Positions 37,540-45,781 of a DNA stretch of 64,000 nucleotides are shown here, piece after piece (position 1 is the stretch's first letter; every line of letters begins with the position of its first letter). The notes beneath the pieces were generated by a model. The model worked only from the letters and a program-made list of their open reading frames with translations, was not told the DNA's origin and did no database searches. The stretch spans positions 4,650,001 through 4,714,000 of the forward strand of contig NZ_CP045702.1 in assembly GCF_014216315.1 (NCBI RefSeq), written 5' to 3'. Source of the DNA: Streptomyces finlayi (GTDB lineage Bacteria; Actinomycetota; Actinomycetes; Streptomycetales; Streptomycetaceae). A program made the translations under genes and the position numbers.

Positions 37540-40013
37540 GCGCGGTGGTGACCTTCGCGCAGGCGCAGGAACGAGCGGACGAGTGGGTCAACGGCGACGT
37601 GCCCGCTTATCAGCACCGCGAGGTGCGGGTACGCGAGTTCGAGCTGGGCTTCGTGGTGTGGGCCGAGGACCGGGCGGAGGGCCCCGTCTCGGACGGCGGG
37701 CGCCAGCGGCTCGTGATCGCCCGCGACAGCGGTGAGGCCACGCTGTGGCCCGGGCTGCCGGTGGGTGAGGTGATCCGGCGGTACGAGGAGGAGTACGGCG
37801 CGTCCGGCGGGGCACCGGCCGCTCCGGTGCCGCCGCAGCGGATCGACCTGAACCAGACGTCGTTCCTGCTGAGCCCTCCCGAGTGGCTTCAGGAGGCCGC
37901 CGACAAGCTGGGGATTCCCGACCGGCGGGCGGAGCCGGGCGGCGGTGACGGGGTGCCCTCCGTTGGTGCGTCTTCGGGTGGTGCGTCTTCGGGTGGTGCG
38001 TCTTCGGGTGGTTCGCCGGGTGGTGCGTCTTCTTCCGGGGGTTCGGCGACGGCGTGGCCCGCCGGAGGCGGTCAGGGCGACTACGAGCCCACGGCCGCCG
38101 ACGGTGTGCCCGCCACCTCACCCGCCGCGTCCGCCGGGGCCACCCCGTGGGCGGGTACCGACACCAACGCCGACCCGGACGAGGGTGCGGTAGGCCTGCC
38201 GGTCACGGTGTTCGCACCGGCGCTCTCGGGAGCCGACGACGAGGAGACCCCGCCGCCGGTCGTACCGGCCGAGGCACCCACCGCGCTGATTTCCGGCGGC
38301 AGTCAGCTGCCTCGGACCGCGGTGTCCCCTGCGCTGGGTGCGCCCGGTGCGGGTGGACCCGGTCCTGCCGTGCCTTCTCATCCCGGCGGTGACATCGCGG
38401 ACGCGGCCACCAGCAAGGCCGTCGTACCTCCGCGTGGGGCGCGGGGGACGGGTTCCGCGCCCCCGCCGCCGCCCGGTGCCCCCGGCACCCCGGGCATGCG
38501 TCCGGGACCCACGCCGCCGCCTTCGGGACCGGGTACGCCCGGTGTTCCGGCGGGCGGCTACCTGCCGACCCAGCTCGTCTCGCAGCTCGGCCCGCCCGGT
38601 GCGCCGCAGCCTCCCGGGCCGCCCGGTCCGCCCGGTTCGACGCCGCCGCCCGGTGGCGGGATGCACCATGCGGCGACGATGTTCGCCGACGCCGGACCCG
38701 GCGGACCCCGCCCGCCCGGCCCGCCCGGCGTGCCCGGTGCGCCGCAGCCTCCTGGGCCGCCCGGTCCGCCCGGTGCGCCGCAGCCTCCCGGTCCGCCCGG
38801 TCCTCCCGGCGCCCCGGGTGCTCCTGGTTCGACGCCGCCGCCCGGTGGCGGGGTGCACCATGCGGCGACGATGTTCGCCGACGCCGGACCGGGCGGCCCC
38901 CGGACCCCGGCCCCGCCCGGTCCGCCTGCTCCGCCCGGTCCGCCCGGGATGCCGCGGGGCGGGGCCCCGGGTCCCGTACCGCCGAATCCGCGCACCCCGC
39001 CGCCTCCGGCGTACGGCTATCCGCAGCAGCAGCCCGGTGTGCCGACGGTCGGGCCCGGCTACCAGGCCGTGCTGCGGTTCCGTGCGCCCGACGGCAGCGA
39101 GCAGCAGCTGATCCGCCGCTCGGCGCCGGGCACACCGCACCCCGAGTGGCAGATGCTGCACGAGCTGCGGGCCATGAACGTGCCGCCGCAGCAGGTCATC
39201 GAGCTGCACACCGAGCTGGAGTCCTGCGAGCTGCCTGGCGGTTACTGCGCGCGGATGATCCGTGAGACCTGGCCGCAGGTGCGGATCACCAGCGTCGCGC
39301 CGTACGGGGCCGATCACGCGAGCCGTCAGCAGGGCATGCGGCACCTGCTGACGCATCAGGGCGAGCTGCACCAGGTCGCCGACGGCCCGGCGCGGCCGGG
39401 GCCGGTGCGGGCACCGCTGCCGCAGGTGCAGCCCGCCGTGCCCGTGCCTCCGGAGGCACTCGCGGAGGAGCTGGTGCGGGTCTTCGGCCCGCAGGGCGTC
39501 CTCCGCTTCGATCAGCGGGCCGTGTCCCGGCAGGGTGTGCCCGACATCGTGGGGCGGACGCTGGTGTGGGCGGGGCTGCCCGCAGACTTCGGGCCGTTCT
39601 TCTGGGCGCAGCCGGGCCGGCCGGTCGTGCCGACGCTGGCCGAGCTGGCCGCGCAGCGTCAGGTGCAGGCGGCGCCCGACGCGGGTTCCTACCTCGTGAT
39701 GGGGTCCGACTTCGGACGGGCGATCTGTGTCCAGTACGGGACCGCGAACATCGTGGCCGTGCCGGTCGAGGCGGGGCCGGGCGGGCAGTCGGTGGCGCCG
39801 CAGTTCGTGAACACCGGGCTGCCGGAGTTCGTGCGCTCGATGGCGCTGCTCGGCCGGATGTGGCGGCTGCGCTTCGGGCTCAACCCGGAGCAGGCGGGCC
39901 GCTGGACCGTCGACTTCCAGGCACAGTTGGCGGCCCTCGATCCGGCGGCGCTCGCGTCGCCGGAGAGCTGGTGGTCGGTGCTGCTGGAGCAGATGTGGGA
40001 CGGACTGCTCTGA
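37536..40013 (+). CDS. Three-module protein: Imm35-like domain, deaminase domain and SUKH-4 domain
   Basis: An 825-residue protein without signal peptide or membrane segment. Residues 1-90 resemble Imm35/YrhB immunity proteins (AQAQERADEWVNGDVPAYQH, then LVIARDSGEATLWPG). Residues about 130-505 are a Pro/Gly/Ser linker with collagen-like PPGPPG runs. A deaminase domain follows: H535-P-E537 (HPEW) as zinc ligand and catalytic Glu, and C564/C571 (ESCELPGGYC). The C-terminus from about residue 650 is SUKH-4 (VLRFDQRAVSRQGVP, GLPADFGPFFWAQP, VMGSDFGRAICVQYG, MWDGLL). The start GTG sits in the stop of the WHH-SUKH gene. Domain calls are from motif reading, not searches. Confidence 0.75.
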   Translation: MSAVVTFAQAQERADEWVNGDVPAYQHREVRVREFELGFVVWAEDRAEGPVSDGGRQRLVIARDSGEATLWPGLPVGEVIRRYEEEYGASGGAPAAPVPPQRIDLNQTSFLLSPPEWLQEAADKLGIPDRRAEPGGGDGVPSVGASSGGASSGGASSGGSPGGASSSGGSATAWPAGGGQGDYEPTAADGVPATSPAASAGATPWAGTDTNADPDEGAVGLPVTVFAPALSGADDEETPPPVVPAEAPTALISGGSQLPRTAVSPALGAPGAGGPGPAVPSHPGGDIADAATSKAVVPPRGARGTGSAPPPPPGAPGTPGMRPGPTPPPSGPGTPGVPAGGYLPTQLVSQLGPPGAPQPPGPPGPPGSTPPPGGGMHHAATMFADAGPGGPRPPGPPGVPGAPQPPGPPGPPGAPQPPGPPGPPGAPGAPGSTPPPGGGVHHAATMFADAGPGGPRTPAPPGPPAPPGPPGMPRGGAPGPVPPNPRTPPPPAYGYPQQQPGVPTVGPGYQAVLRFRAPDGSEQQLIRRSAPGTPHPEWQMLHELRAMNVPPQQVIELHTELESCELPGGYCARMIRETWPQVRITSVAPYGADHASRQQGMRHLLTHQGELHQVADGPARPGPVRAPLPQVQPAVPVPPEALAEELVRVFGPQGVLRFDQRAVSRQGVPDIVGRTLVWAGLPADFGPFFWAQPGRPVVPTLAELAAQRQVQAAPDAGSYLVMGSDFGRAICVQYGTANIVAVPVEAGPGGQSVAPQFVNTGLPEFVRSMALLGRMWRLRFGLNPEQAGRWTVDFQAQLAALDPAALASPESWWSVLLEQMWDGLL
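37965..38009 (+). repeat. Three tandem 15-bp repeats in the linker
   Basis: GGTGCGTCTTCGGGT is repeated three times exactly, encoding Gly-Ala-Ser-Ser-Gly units; a fourth, altered unit follows. Copy number is likely to vary between strains. Confidence 0.9.
38634..38890 (+). repeat. 65-bp direct duplication in the linker
   Basis: The segment at 38634-38698 recurs at 38826-38890 with one base difference. It encodes the non-collagenous unit HHAATMFADAGPGG between PPGPPG runs. Confidence 0.85.
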
Positions 40014-40042
40014 CCTGTCCCGTTGTGTGAGAGGCGCGGCGG

Positions 40043-40075
40043 AGGCGCCCGGTACCCGGAAGGGGCCGGGCGCCT
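40043..40075 (+). terminator. Terminator after the SUKH-4 gene
   Basis: AGGCGCCCGG and CCGGGCGCCT form a perfect 10-bp stem with a 13-base loop, followed by TTCGG. Confidence 0.7.
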
Positions 40076-40215
40076 TTCGGTTCGCGCTCCGTGATGCCCG
40101 TCGCTTCCGTCCTGAATACGGCTGATCGATTCCGACTTCTTTATCAATTGCCGCATCCTTGACGAGTTGCTGGTGGTCGGAGTGACGGAGCGACGGATAG
40201 GGAAGGGCTTCAAGG

Positions 40216-41118
40216 ATGAGTGCTGCACCGGTGTCCGGGCATGGCTTCGACGGCGTGCGGGGGCGCGGCTACCGTCCGGAGCAGGTGGACCGGACCGTCG
40301 CCGCCCTGTCCGCGGAGCGCGACGCCGCCAGGGAGCGGCTTTCCCGGCTGACGGATCTTGCCGAGGAGCTGACGGCGGAGTCGGGCCGGCTGGCCGAGGC
40401 CGTCGCCTCGCTGGCTCCGCAGACGTACGCGTCCCTGGGTGAGCGGGCCCAGCGGATTCTGTCGCTCGCGCAGAGCGAGGCGGAGGCCCTGCGCGGGGCC
40501 GCCCAGGAGGACGGGCAGGGGCTCCGGGACGCGGCGGACGCGGCCGGGCGGGCGGCCCGGGAAGCGGCCCGTGAGCACTCCGGGACGGTACTGGCGGCTG
40601 CCGAGGCGCACGCCCTCGCGGTGCTGACCGCGGCGCGCGAGGCCGCCGACGGGGCCGTCGGCGCGGCACGCGAGGAGGCCGCCGGGGTACGCGGGGCGGC
40701 GGACGAGGTGATGGCGCAGACCCGGCGCCGGACGGCCGGTGTGCTGGCCCGTCAGGAGCAGGAGCAGGCCGAGCGGTCGAAGGCGGCGGCGGCCGCACTG
40801 GGGGCGGACGAGACGGCGGCGCTCGTGCGCGAGACGGAGCTGGACGAGCGGGCGGAGGCCGTCCTCGCGGAGGCGAGGCGCGCGCTCGCGGAGACCGAGG
40901 AGGCCGCCCGGCACGGCCAGGAGGACGCCGAGGCGCGGGCGGCCGAACTGCTCGCGGAGGCCCGGGTGCGCGCGGAGCGGGTGGTGCGGGAGACCGAGCG
41001 GATTCTGCGGGAGCACGAGGAGGGCCGCGAGGAGGCACAGGCGCACATGGCGCACGTGCGCAACACGCTCGCGGCGCTCACGGGCCGTGCGGCCGGCGGG
41101 GCGGACGACGAGAGCTGA
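40216..41118 (+). CDS. Coiled-coil protein of the Streptomyces cellulose-binding-protein-like family
   Basis: A 300-residue protein, almost wholly predicted coiled coil (runs of Ala, Glu, Arg and Gln). The N-terminus FDGVRGRGYRPEQVDRTVAA resembles the DivIVA-like membrane-binding entry of a family often labelled cellulose-binding in Streptomyces, though no cellulose-binding module is present. Such proteins are related to polar-growth and cytoskeletal factors of the Scy/FilP type. The AAGG just before the ATG is a weak ribosome site. Role inferred only by resemblance. Confidence 0.8.
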   Translation: MSAAPVSGHGFDGVRGRGYRPEQVDRTVAALSAERDAARERLSRLTDLAEELTAESGRLAEAVASLAPQTYASLGERAQRILSLAQSEAEALRGAAQEDGQGLRDAADAAGRAAREAAREHSGTVLAAAEAHALAVLTAAREAADGAVGAAREEAAGVRGAADEVMAQTRRRTAGVLARQEQEQAERSKAAAAALGADETAALVRETELDERAEAVLAEARRALAETEEAARHGQEDAEARAAELLAEARVRAERVVRETERILREHEEGREEAQAHMAHVRNTLAALTGRAAGGADDES

Positions 41119-41155
41119 CCCGCGTCCGGTGGGCAGGCCCAGCGGCGGAGCGCGT

Positions 41156-41311
41156 CAGCGCCCGCATCCGGGCGCCGGCCTGGTCGGGCTCTCCGCCGCG
41201 GGACAGGAGCTGCTGGAGGAGGCGCGGGGGCGCGGGGCGGATTGGCTCGCGCGGCGATCGAGGCTGAACTCAGGCCCCAGGAGCGGGAGTTGCTGGCGCG
41301 CGAGCCCGGCA
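41156..41311 (+). pseudogene. C-terminal remnant of a MarR regulator
   Basis: The frame reads AGLVGLSAAGQELLEEARGR then ADWLARR, the wing and dimerisation helix of a MarR protein (typically LVxLTxAGxALLxxARxxRxxWL). After that the expected AELRPQERELLAREPG continues only in another frame, so there is a frameshift. The N-terminal two-thirds are missing. The fragment stops 20 bases before an insertion sequence. Confidence 0.6.
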
Positions 41312-41332
41312 TGATCCAAACGAAGGGCCTAG

Positions 41333-43034
41333 AAAGCTGCTGAAGATCTTGTGTGGGGGCTGTCCGGCCGTGGGCCGGGCGGCCCTTTCGCTATGCGGTG
41401 GGCGGGGTGAGGGCCCAGGTGTCGCCGGTTCGGGTGAGTCCGAGGTGGATCAGTCGGCGGAGGTTGAGGGCTGCTGCGCGGTGGTGGAGCCAGGTGTCGT
41501 TCTTCAGGACGCCGCGGTAGGGCACTCTGCGGTTGCCCCGTGCGACGAGCCAGGCGATGGCCCGTTCGACCGGTGGCCGCCAACGCCGGTACTCGGCTTG
41601 CCAGCCGGGGCTGGTGGCAGCCTCGTCACGGGCGGCCTTGAGCAGGTCGTACTTGGCGTGGACGGTGAAGACCCGGCCGGTCTTGGACTTCGTGCAGTGT
41701 TCCCGCAGCGGACAGCCGGTGCACAGTTTCTTGAACTGGGCCTGGCGTTCGCCGCCCCGGCGGACCTGGCCAAGGGGAACGGTGTGTCCGGCCGGGCAGG
41801 TGACCTGCCCGTTCGTGGTGTCGACGTCGAAGTCGTCGGCGGTGAAACCGCCGGGGACGGCCGGCCGCAGCGGTGGTGGCTTGAGGACCAGGTGGTGTCC
41901 CTGCTCTTGCAGGTGCTCGCGTAACTCGCCGGTGCCGTAAGCGGCATCGCCCAGGACTGTGACCGGGGATTCCTCGTCGGCGAGGAGATCCCGGGCGACG
42001 GCTGCCTCGTGGTTGTGGGCTCCGCTGCCGGCGGTCAGCGCGACCTCGGTGAACAGCCCTTCCTCGGGCTCGAACGCCACATGGGCACGGAAACCCTCCT
42101 GGTGGCGGGAGCGGTTCTTGTGGATGTGCCGGGCCTCGGAATCGACCGTGGAAACGGTGCGGTCGTAGACCGTGCGACGGGCGATGCGCCACCGCCCGTC
42201 CCGCCCGTCGGAGCCGTCGACGGGTTCCACGTCCTGCCCGGCGACCAGCGCGAGAAGGCCGACCGCGTGCGCCGCAGCCTCTCCCAGCTCCTGCTCGGGC
42301 AGCCGGCCCAGCAGGTTCAGTGCGTCGGTGACCAGGGCATCGACCAGATCGGCGCGGGCCTGCTCGTCGTTCCAGACGATCTTCGGTTTGCCCGGATCGG
42401 TGTAGTCGTGGGCGGTGCACCACCGGTCGGCGACCTGCTGGGCGCCCGGGACCTCGCGGACCACCCGGCGGACCGCGGCGACCAGCTGAGTGACCGTGTC
42501 CTGGGTGGCGACCGCGTCGTCCAACACCGTCGAGTCCAGCGCCCGGCGCTGCTTCCCCTTGAGCACACCGGTGGCCGCGACGACCTCCCTGACCTTCGCG
42601 AACAGCCGGTTCGGGTCACCGGAGCGCTGCAGTCGACGACGGAAATACGTCAACAATGACGGATCAAACGCAGTGTCATGCAGCCCGAGTCCGCACGCGG
42701 CCTTCCAGCGCAGATCGCAGCGCAACTCCTGCACCGTCTCGAAATCCGAGAGCCCGTACAGGCTCTGGAGCACCACCGTGGCGGCCAGCACCTGCGGCGG
42801 CAACGAGGGACGCCCGTTCGTCGAGGGATACATGTCCGTGAACATGGCACCGGGGAAGATGACCTCGCGATGCTCAGCCAGAAACGCGAACACACTCCCA
42901 GCCGGGATCAACTCCCGGCACGTCTCCCACACGTCCTCGCCGACGCTCTCCCCAGCCCATTCCCCCTGCATGAACACAAGACTGGCCCCACTCCACCCGG
43001 AGCGGGGCCAGAACCCAATATTTTCAGCAATCTT
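41333..43034. mobile_element. IS1182-family insertion sequence (1,702 bp)
   Basis: The ends are imperfect inverted repeats: AAAGCTGCTGAAGATCTTG on the left and AAGATTGCTGAAAATATTG read inward on the right (14 of 19 identical). Both ends are flanked by CTAG, so a 4-bp palindromic target was probably duplicated. One full-length transposase gene fills the element. It lies between a MarR remnant and an MFS exporter whose TAG stop falls in the right-hand CTAG. Confidence 0.85.
41391..42971 (-). CDS. IS1182-family transposase
   Basis: A 526-residue DDE transposase. The N-terminal DUF772-type domain includes GRPSLPPQVLAATVVLQSLYGLSDFETVQ. The catalytic core shows ALDSTVLDDAV (first Asp), a central VTVLGDAAYGTGELREHLQ (second Asp) and, at the end, a Cys cluster (CTGCPLREHC) with PPVERAIAWLVARGNRRVPY. 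No stop or frameshift is seen, so it should be active. ATG at 42971 is preferred to the GTG two codons upstream. Confidence 0.93.
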   Translation of the reverse strand: MQGEWAGESVGEDVWETCRELIPAGSVFAFLAEHREVIFPGAMFTDMYPSTNGRPSLPPQVLAATVVLQSLYGLSDFETVQELRCDLRWKAACGLGLHDTAFDPSLLTYFRRRLQRSGDPNRLFAKVREVVAATGVLKGKQRRALDSTVLDDAVATQDTVTQLVAAVRRVVREVPGAQQVADRWCTAHDYTDPGKPKIVWNDEQARADLVDALVTDALNLLGRLPEQELGEAAAHAVGLLALVAGQDVEPVDGSDGRDGRWRIARRTVYDRTVSTVDSEARHIHKNRSRHQEGFRAHVAFEPEEGLFTEVALTAGSGAHNHEAAVARDLLADEESPVTVLGDAAYGTGELREHLQEQGHHLVLKPPPLRPAVPGGFTADDFDVDTTNGQVTCPAGHTVPLGQVRRGGERQAQFKKLCTGCPLREHCTKSKTGRVFTVHAKYDLLKAARDEAATSPGWQAEYRRWRPPVERAIAWLVARGNRRVPYRGVLKNDTWLHHRAAALNLRRLIHLGLTRTGDTWALTPPTA

Positions 43035-44642
43035 CTAGGTCCTGTCCGGGCTCTCGGAGCCTTCCTCCAGGACCGGGAAGCGGCGCGGAGCCATGAAGAC
43101 GAGCACGAGCAGGGCGAGTGCCGCGGCTCCCGCGGCGCCGAGATAGACGTAGTCGACGGCGGCGTCGACGGCCCGTCGCAGATGGTCCGTTGCGGCGGCG
43201 GAGAGCGACCCGGGGTCGTCCAGGGCGTGCGCGACCGCGTCCAGGTCACCGGGCAGCCCGGGCACCGGGGCGTCGGCCAGCCGGGAGGCGAGCACCCCGT
43301 TGGCGACCGCGCCGAAGAGCGCGGCGCCCAGACTCTGGCCGACCTGGCGGCAGAACAGTACGGAGGCCGTCGTCGTACCGCGCTCGGACCAGCCGACCGT
43401 GGACTGGACCCCGACGATCAGCGGGAGCTGGAACAGGCCGAGCGCCGCGCCGAGCAGCAGCATGATCAGGGCGGGCTGCCAGGCCGAACCGGGGTACGGC
43501 AGCAGGGGGAAGGCGAGCAGGATCAGCAGCGTGGCACTCATGCCGATGACGGCGGTGAGGCGGAAGCCGATGCGGTTGTAGACCCGGTTGGAGAGGGCCG
43601 CCGAGACCGGCCAGCTCAGCGTCATGACGGAGAGCACGAAGCCGGCGGCGATCGGGCCGAGGCCCAGCACCGACTGCGCGTACGTGGGCAGGAACACGGT
43701 GGGCGCCACCATCAGCAGTCCCATCGCGCCGAGCGCCAGGTTCACGGAGGCGATGGTGCGCCGCTTCCAGACCCAGCCCGGAATGATCGGGTCGGCGGCA
43801 CGCCGCTCGATGACGACGGTCAGCGCGGCGAGGGCGGCGCTCGCGGCCAGCAGCCCGAGCGAGGGTGCGGAGAGCCAGGGCCAGGCCACGCCGCCCTGGA
43901 CGAGAGCGGTCAGCATGAGGACCCCGGTCGCGAAGACGGCGAGGGCGCCCGCCCAGTCGATACGGAGCCGGGCACCGGTGCGGGGGCGGGCCGGTTCGTG
44001 GAAGTGGCGCACCACGAGCCAGAGCGCGACCGCGCCGACCGGCAGGTTGATCAGGAAGATCCAGCGCCAGTCCGCGTACGCCGCGAGCAGCCCGCCGACC
44101 GCCGGCCCCGCGACCGCGGACGTGGCCCACACGGTCGACAGCCTGGCCTGGATCCTGGGGCGTTCCCTGAGCGGGTAGAGGTCGGCCGCGACGGTCTGGA
44201 CGGTGCCCTGGAGCGCGCCGCCGCCGAGGCCCTGGATGACGCGGAAGGCGATCAGGGCCGCCATGTTCCAGGCCAGCGCGCACAGCACCGAGCCGACCAG
44301 GAACACAATGATGCCGGCGACCAGGACCGGCTTGCGGCCGAAGGTGTCGGAGAGCTTCCCGTAGACGGGGAGTGTGACGGTCACGGCCAGCAGATAGCCG
44401 GAGAACAGCCAGGAGAACACGGCGAACCCGCCGAGATCGCCGACGATCTGGGGAACGGCGGTCGAGACGATCGTCCCGTCGATGGCGGCGAGCGCCATGC
44501 CGAGCATGAGCGCGGCGACGACGGGCCGCCGGCCCCGTGGTGTGAAGGCTCCCGCGCCCGAGGTCTCCGGGCGGGGGCTCTGCGGGCCGCCCTTGTCCGT
44601 ACCGACGCCTGTGCCGGCGCCCCCGCCTCCCGTGCCGGTCAC
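43035..44642 (-). CDS. MFS drug exporter, DHA2 (EmrB/QacA) family
   Basis: A 535-residue proton-driven multidrug exporter with 14 predicted transmembrane helices. Typical motifs are AIDGTIVSTAVPQIVGDLGG at helix 1, GKLSDTFGRKPV (motif A), RVIQGLGGGALQG (motif B) and VAGPAVGGLLA (motif C). GTG start behind AGGGAAAGGA. A MarR regulator normally accompanies such pumps; only a remnant survives on the other side of the IS, so expression may be deregulated. The final codons overlap a sequence shared with a MITE end (see findings). Confidence 0.93.
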   Translation of the reverse strand: MTGTGGGGAGTGVGTDKGGPQSPRPETSGAGAFTPRGRRPVVAALMLGMALAAIDGTIVSTAVPQIVGDLGGFAVFSWLFSGYLLAVTVTLPVYGKLSDTFGRKPVLVAGIIVFLVGSVLCALAWNMAALIAFRVIQGLGGGALQGTVQTVAADLYPLRERPRIQARLSTVWATSAVAGPAVGGLLAAYADWRWIFLINLPVGAVALWLVVRHFHEPARPRTGARLRIDWAGALAVFATGVLMLTALVQGGVAWPWLSAPSLGLLAASAALAALTVVIERRAADPIIPGWVWKRRTIASVNLALGAMGLLMVAPTVFLPTYAQSVLGLGPIAAGFVLSVMTLSWPVSAALSNRVYNRIGFRLTAVIGMSATLLILLAFPLLPYPGSAWQPALIMLLLGAALGLFQLPLIVGVQSTVGWSERGTTTASVLFCRQVGQSLGAALFGAVANGVLASRLADAPVPGLPGDLDAVAHALDDPGSLSAAATDHLRRAVDAAVDYVYLGAAGAAALALLVLVFMAPRRFPVLEEGSESPDRT

Positions 44643-44717
44643 AGATTTTCCTTTCCCTATGCATGTATTTCCCGGGACACTGTCTCATCCGCCTCCGCGC
44701 GGGGGGAGGGGTTCGGT

Positions 44718-44735
44718 GAGCCCTACCCAGGGCTC
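44718..44735. promoter_or_regulatory. Perfect hairpin in the MFS-ABC divergent region
   Basis: GAGCCCT-ACCC-AGGGCTC. A further small palindrome, CCCTTAGGG, lies 17 bases downstream. The 350-base divergent region between the exporter genes contains no gene that I can see, only this and two more hairpins. Confidence 0.45.
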
Positions 44736-44871
44736 ATCCCCGGGGCGGAAACCCTTAGGGGTAGCTCCGTACTTGTGGCCAGGGGTCGTTCCTCCCGCCG
44801 GAGGACGTGGCGGCGGGGGCCCGTTCCTTATCGTGGTCATACACCGCAAGGGTGGCTGACCGCCGAGGGTG

Positions 44872-44916
44872 GGGTGGGGTAAACCCCACCCGAAGACTGC
44901 GCTGGGCACCAGCGCG
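44872..44916 (+). promoter_or_regulatory. Two consecutive perfect hairpins in the ABC-exporter leader
   Basis: GGGTGGGG-TAAA-CCCCACCC is followed within 9 bases by GCGCTGG-GCA-CCAGCGC; the start codon is 77 bases further on. Tandem structures at this place suggest attenuation or a regulated leader. Confidence 0.5.
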
Positions 44917-44992
44917 CAGAGCCCTCTCCTGCGACAAGACTCAGGACGTACACGAAGACGTCCAGTTCATCCACTGACATAGGAGAGTTACC

Positions 44993-45781
44993 GTGACAAC
45001 GGCTGTGACCATTCCCAGGCACGGGGGCACTGGAGGGCGTACGGCCGTCGCTGCGCGAGCGCGGCAGGTCGTCAAGGCGTACGGGGCCGGGGAGACCCGG
45101 GTCGTCGCGCTCGACCATGTCGATGTCGACATCGCTCGCGGGCAGTTCACGGCGATCATGGGGCCGTCCGGTTCGGGCAAGTCCACCCTGATGCACTGCC
45201 TCGCGGGCCTCGACACGGTGACCTCGGGCGAGATCTACCTCGACGAAACCGAGATCACGAAGCTCAAGGACAAGAAGCTCACCCAGCTCCGCCGGGACCG
45301 GATCGGCTTCATCTTCCAGGCGTTCAACCTGCTCCCGACGCTCAACGCGCTGGAGAACATCACGCTGCCCATGGACATCGCGGGCCGTAAGCCCGACGCC
45401 GCCTGGCTGCGCCAGGTCGTCGAGACGGTCGGCCTCGCCGACCGGCTGAAGCACCGGCCGACCGAGCTCTCCGGCGGTCAGCAGCAGCGCGTCGCGGTGG
45501 CCCGCGCCCTCGCCTCGCAGCCGGACATCATCTTCGGTGACGAGCCCACCGGAAACCTGGACTCACGGGCCGGCGCCGAGGTGCTGTCCTTCCTGCGCAG
45601 GTCCGTCGACGACCTGGGCCAGACCATCGTCATGGTCACCCACGACCCGGTGGCGGCCTCCTACGCGGACCGGGTGCTGTATCTCGCGGACGGTTCCATC
45701 GTCGACGAGATGCTGAACCCGACCGCCGACCAGGTCCTCGACCGCATGAAGCACTTCGACGCACGGGGGCGTACGTCGTGA
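44993..45781 (+). CDS. ABC transporter ATP-binding protein (MacB/LolD type)
   Basis: A 262-residue ATPase: Walker A GPSGSGKST, Q-loop FIFQAFNLLPTL, signature ELSGGQQQRVAVARALA, Walker B IIFGDEPTGNLDS and the H-loop VMVTHDP. This family energises FtsX-type permeases that export peptides or lipoproteins or act in antibiotic detoxification. GTG start 5 bases after AGGAGAG. Coupled by GTGA to the permease. Confidence 0.95.
   Translation: MTTAVTIPRHGGTGGRTAVAARARQVVKAYGAGETRVVALDHVDVDIARGQFTAIMGPSGSGKSTLMHCLAGLDTVTSGEIYLDETEITKLKDKKLTQLRRDRIGFIFQAFNLLPTLNALENITLPMDIAGRKPDAAWLRQVVETVGLADRLKHRPTELSGGQQQRVAVARALASQPDIIFGDEPTGNLDSRAGAEVLSFLRRSVDDLGQTIVMVTHDPVAASYADRVLYLADGSIVDEMLNPTADQVLDRMKHFDARGRTS

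Noticed and set aside
37965..38009. Regularly repeated units that might look like a CRISPR array
   Set aside because: The 15-bp repeats are head to tail without spacers and encode Gly-Ala-Ser-Ser-Gly in frame inside a protein linker.
40216..41118. Cellulose-binding activity for the coiled-coil protein
   Set aside because: The label is used for relatives, but no carbohydrate-binding module or secretion signal is present here.
42678..44882. Plus-strand open frame of 734 codons across the IS and the MFS gene
   Set aside because: It crosses the IS boundary and is antisense to both the transposase and the exporter; Arg/Gly/Gln-rich without domains.
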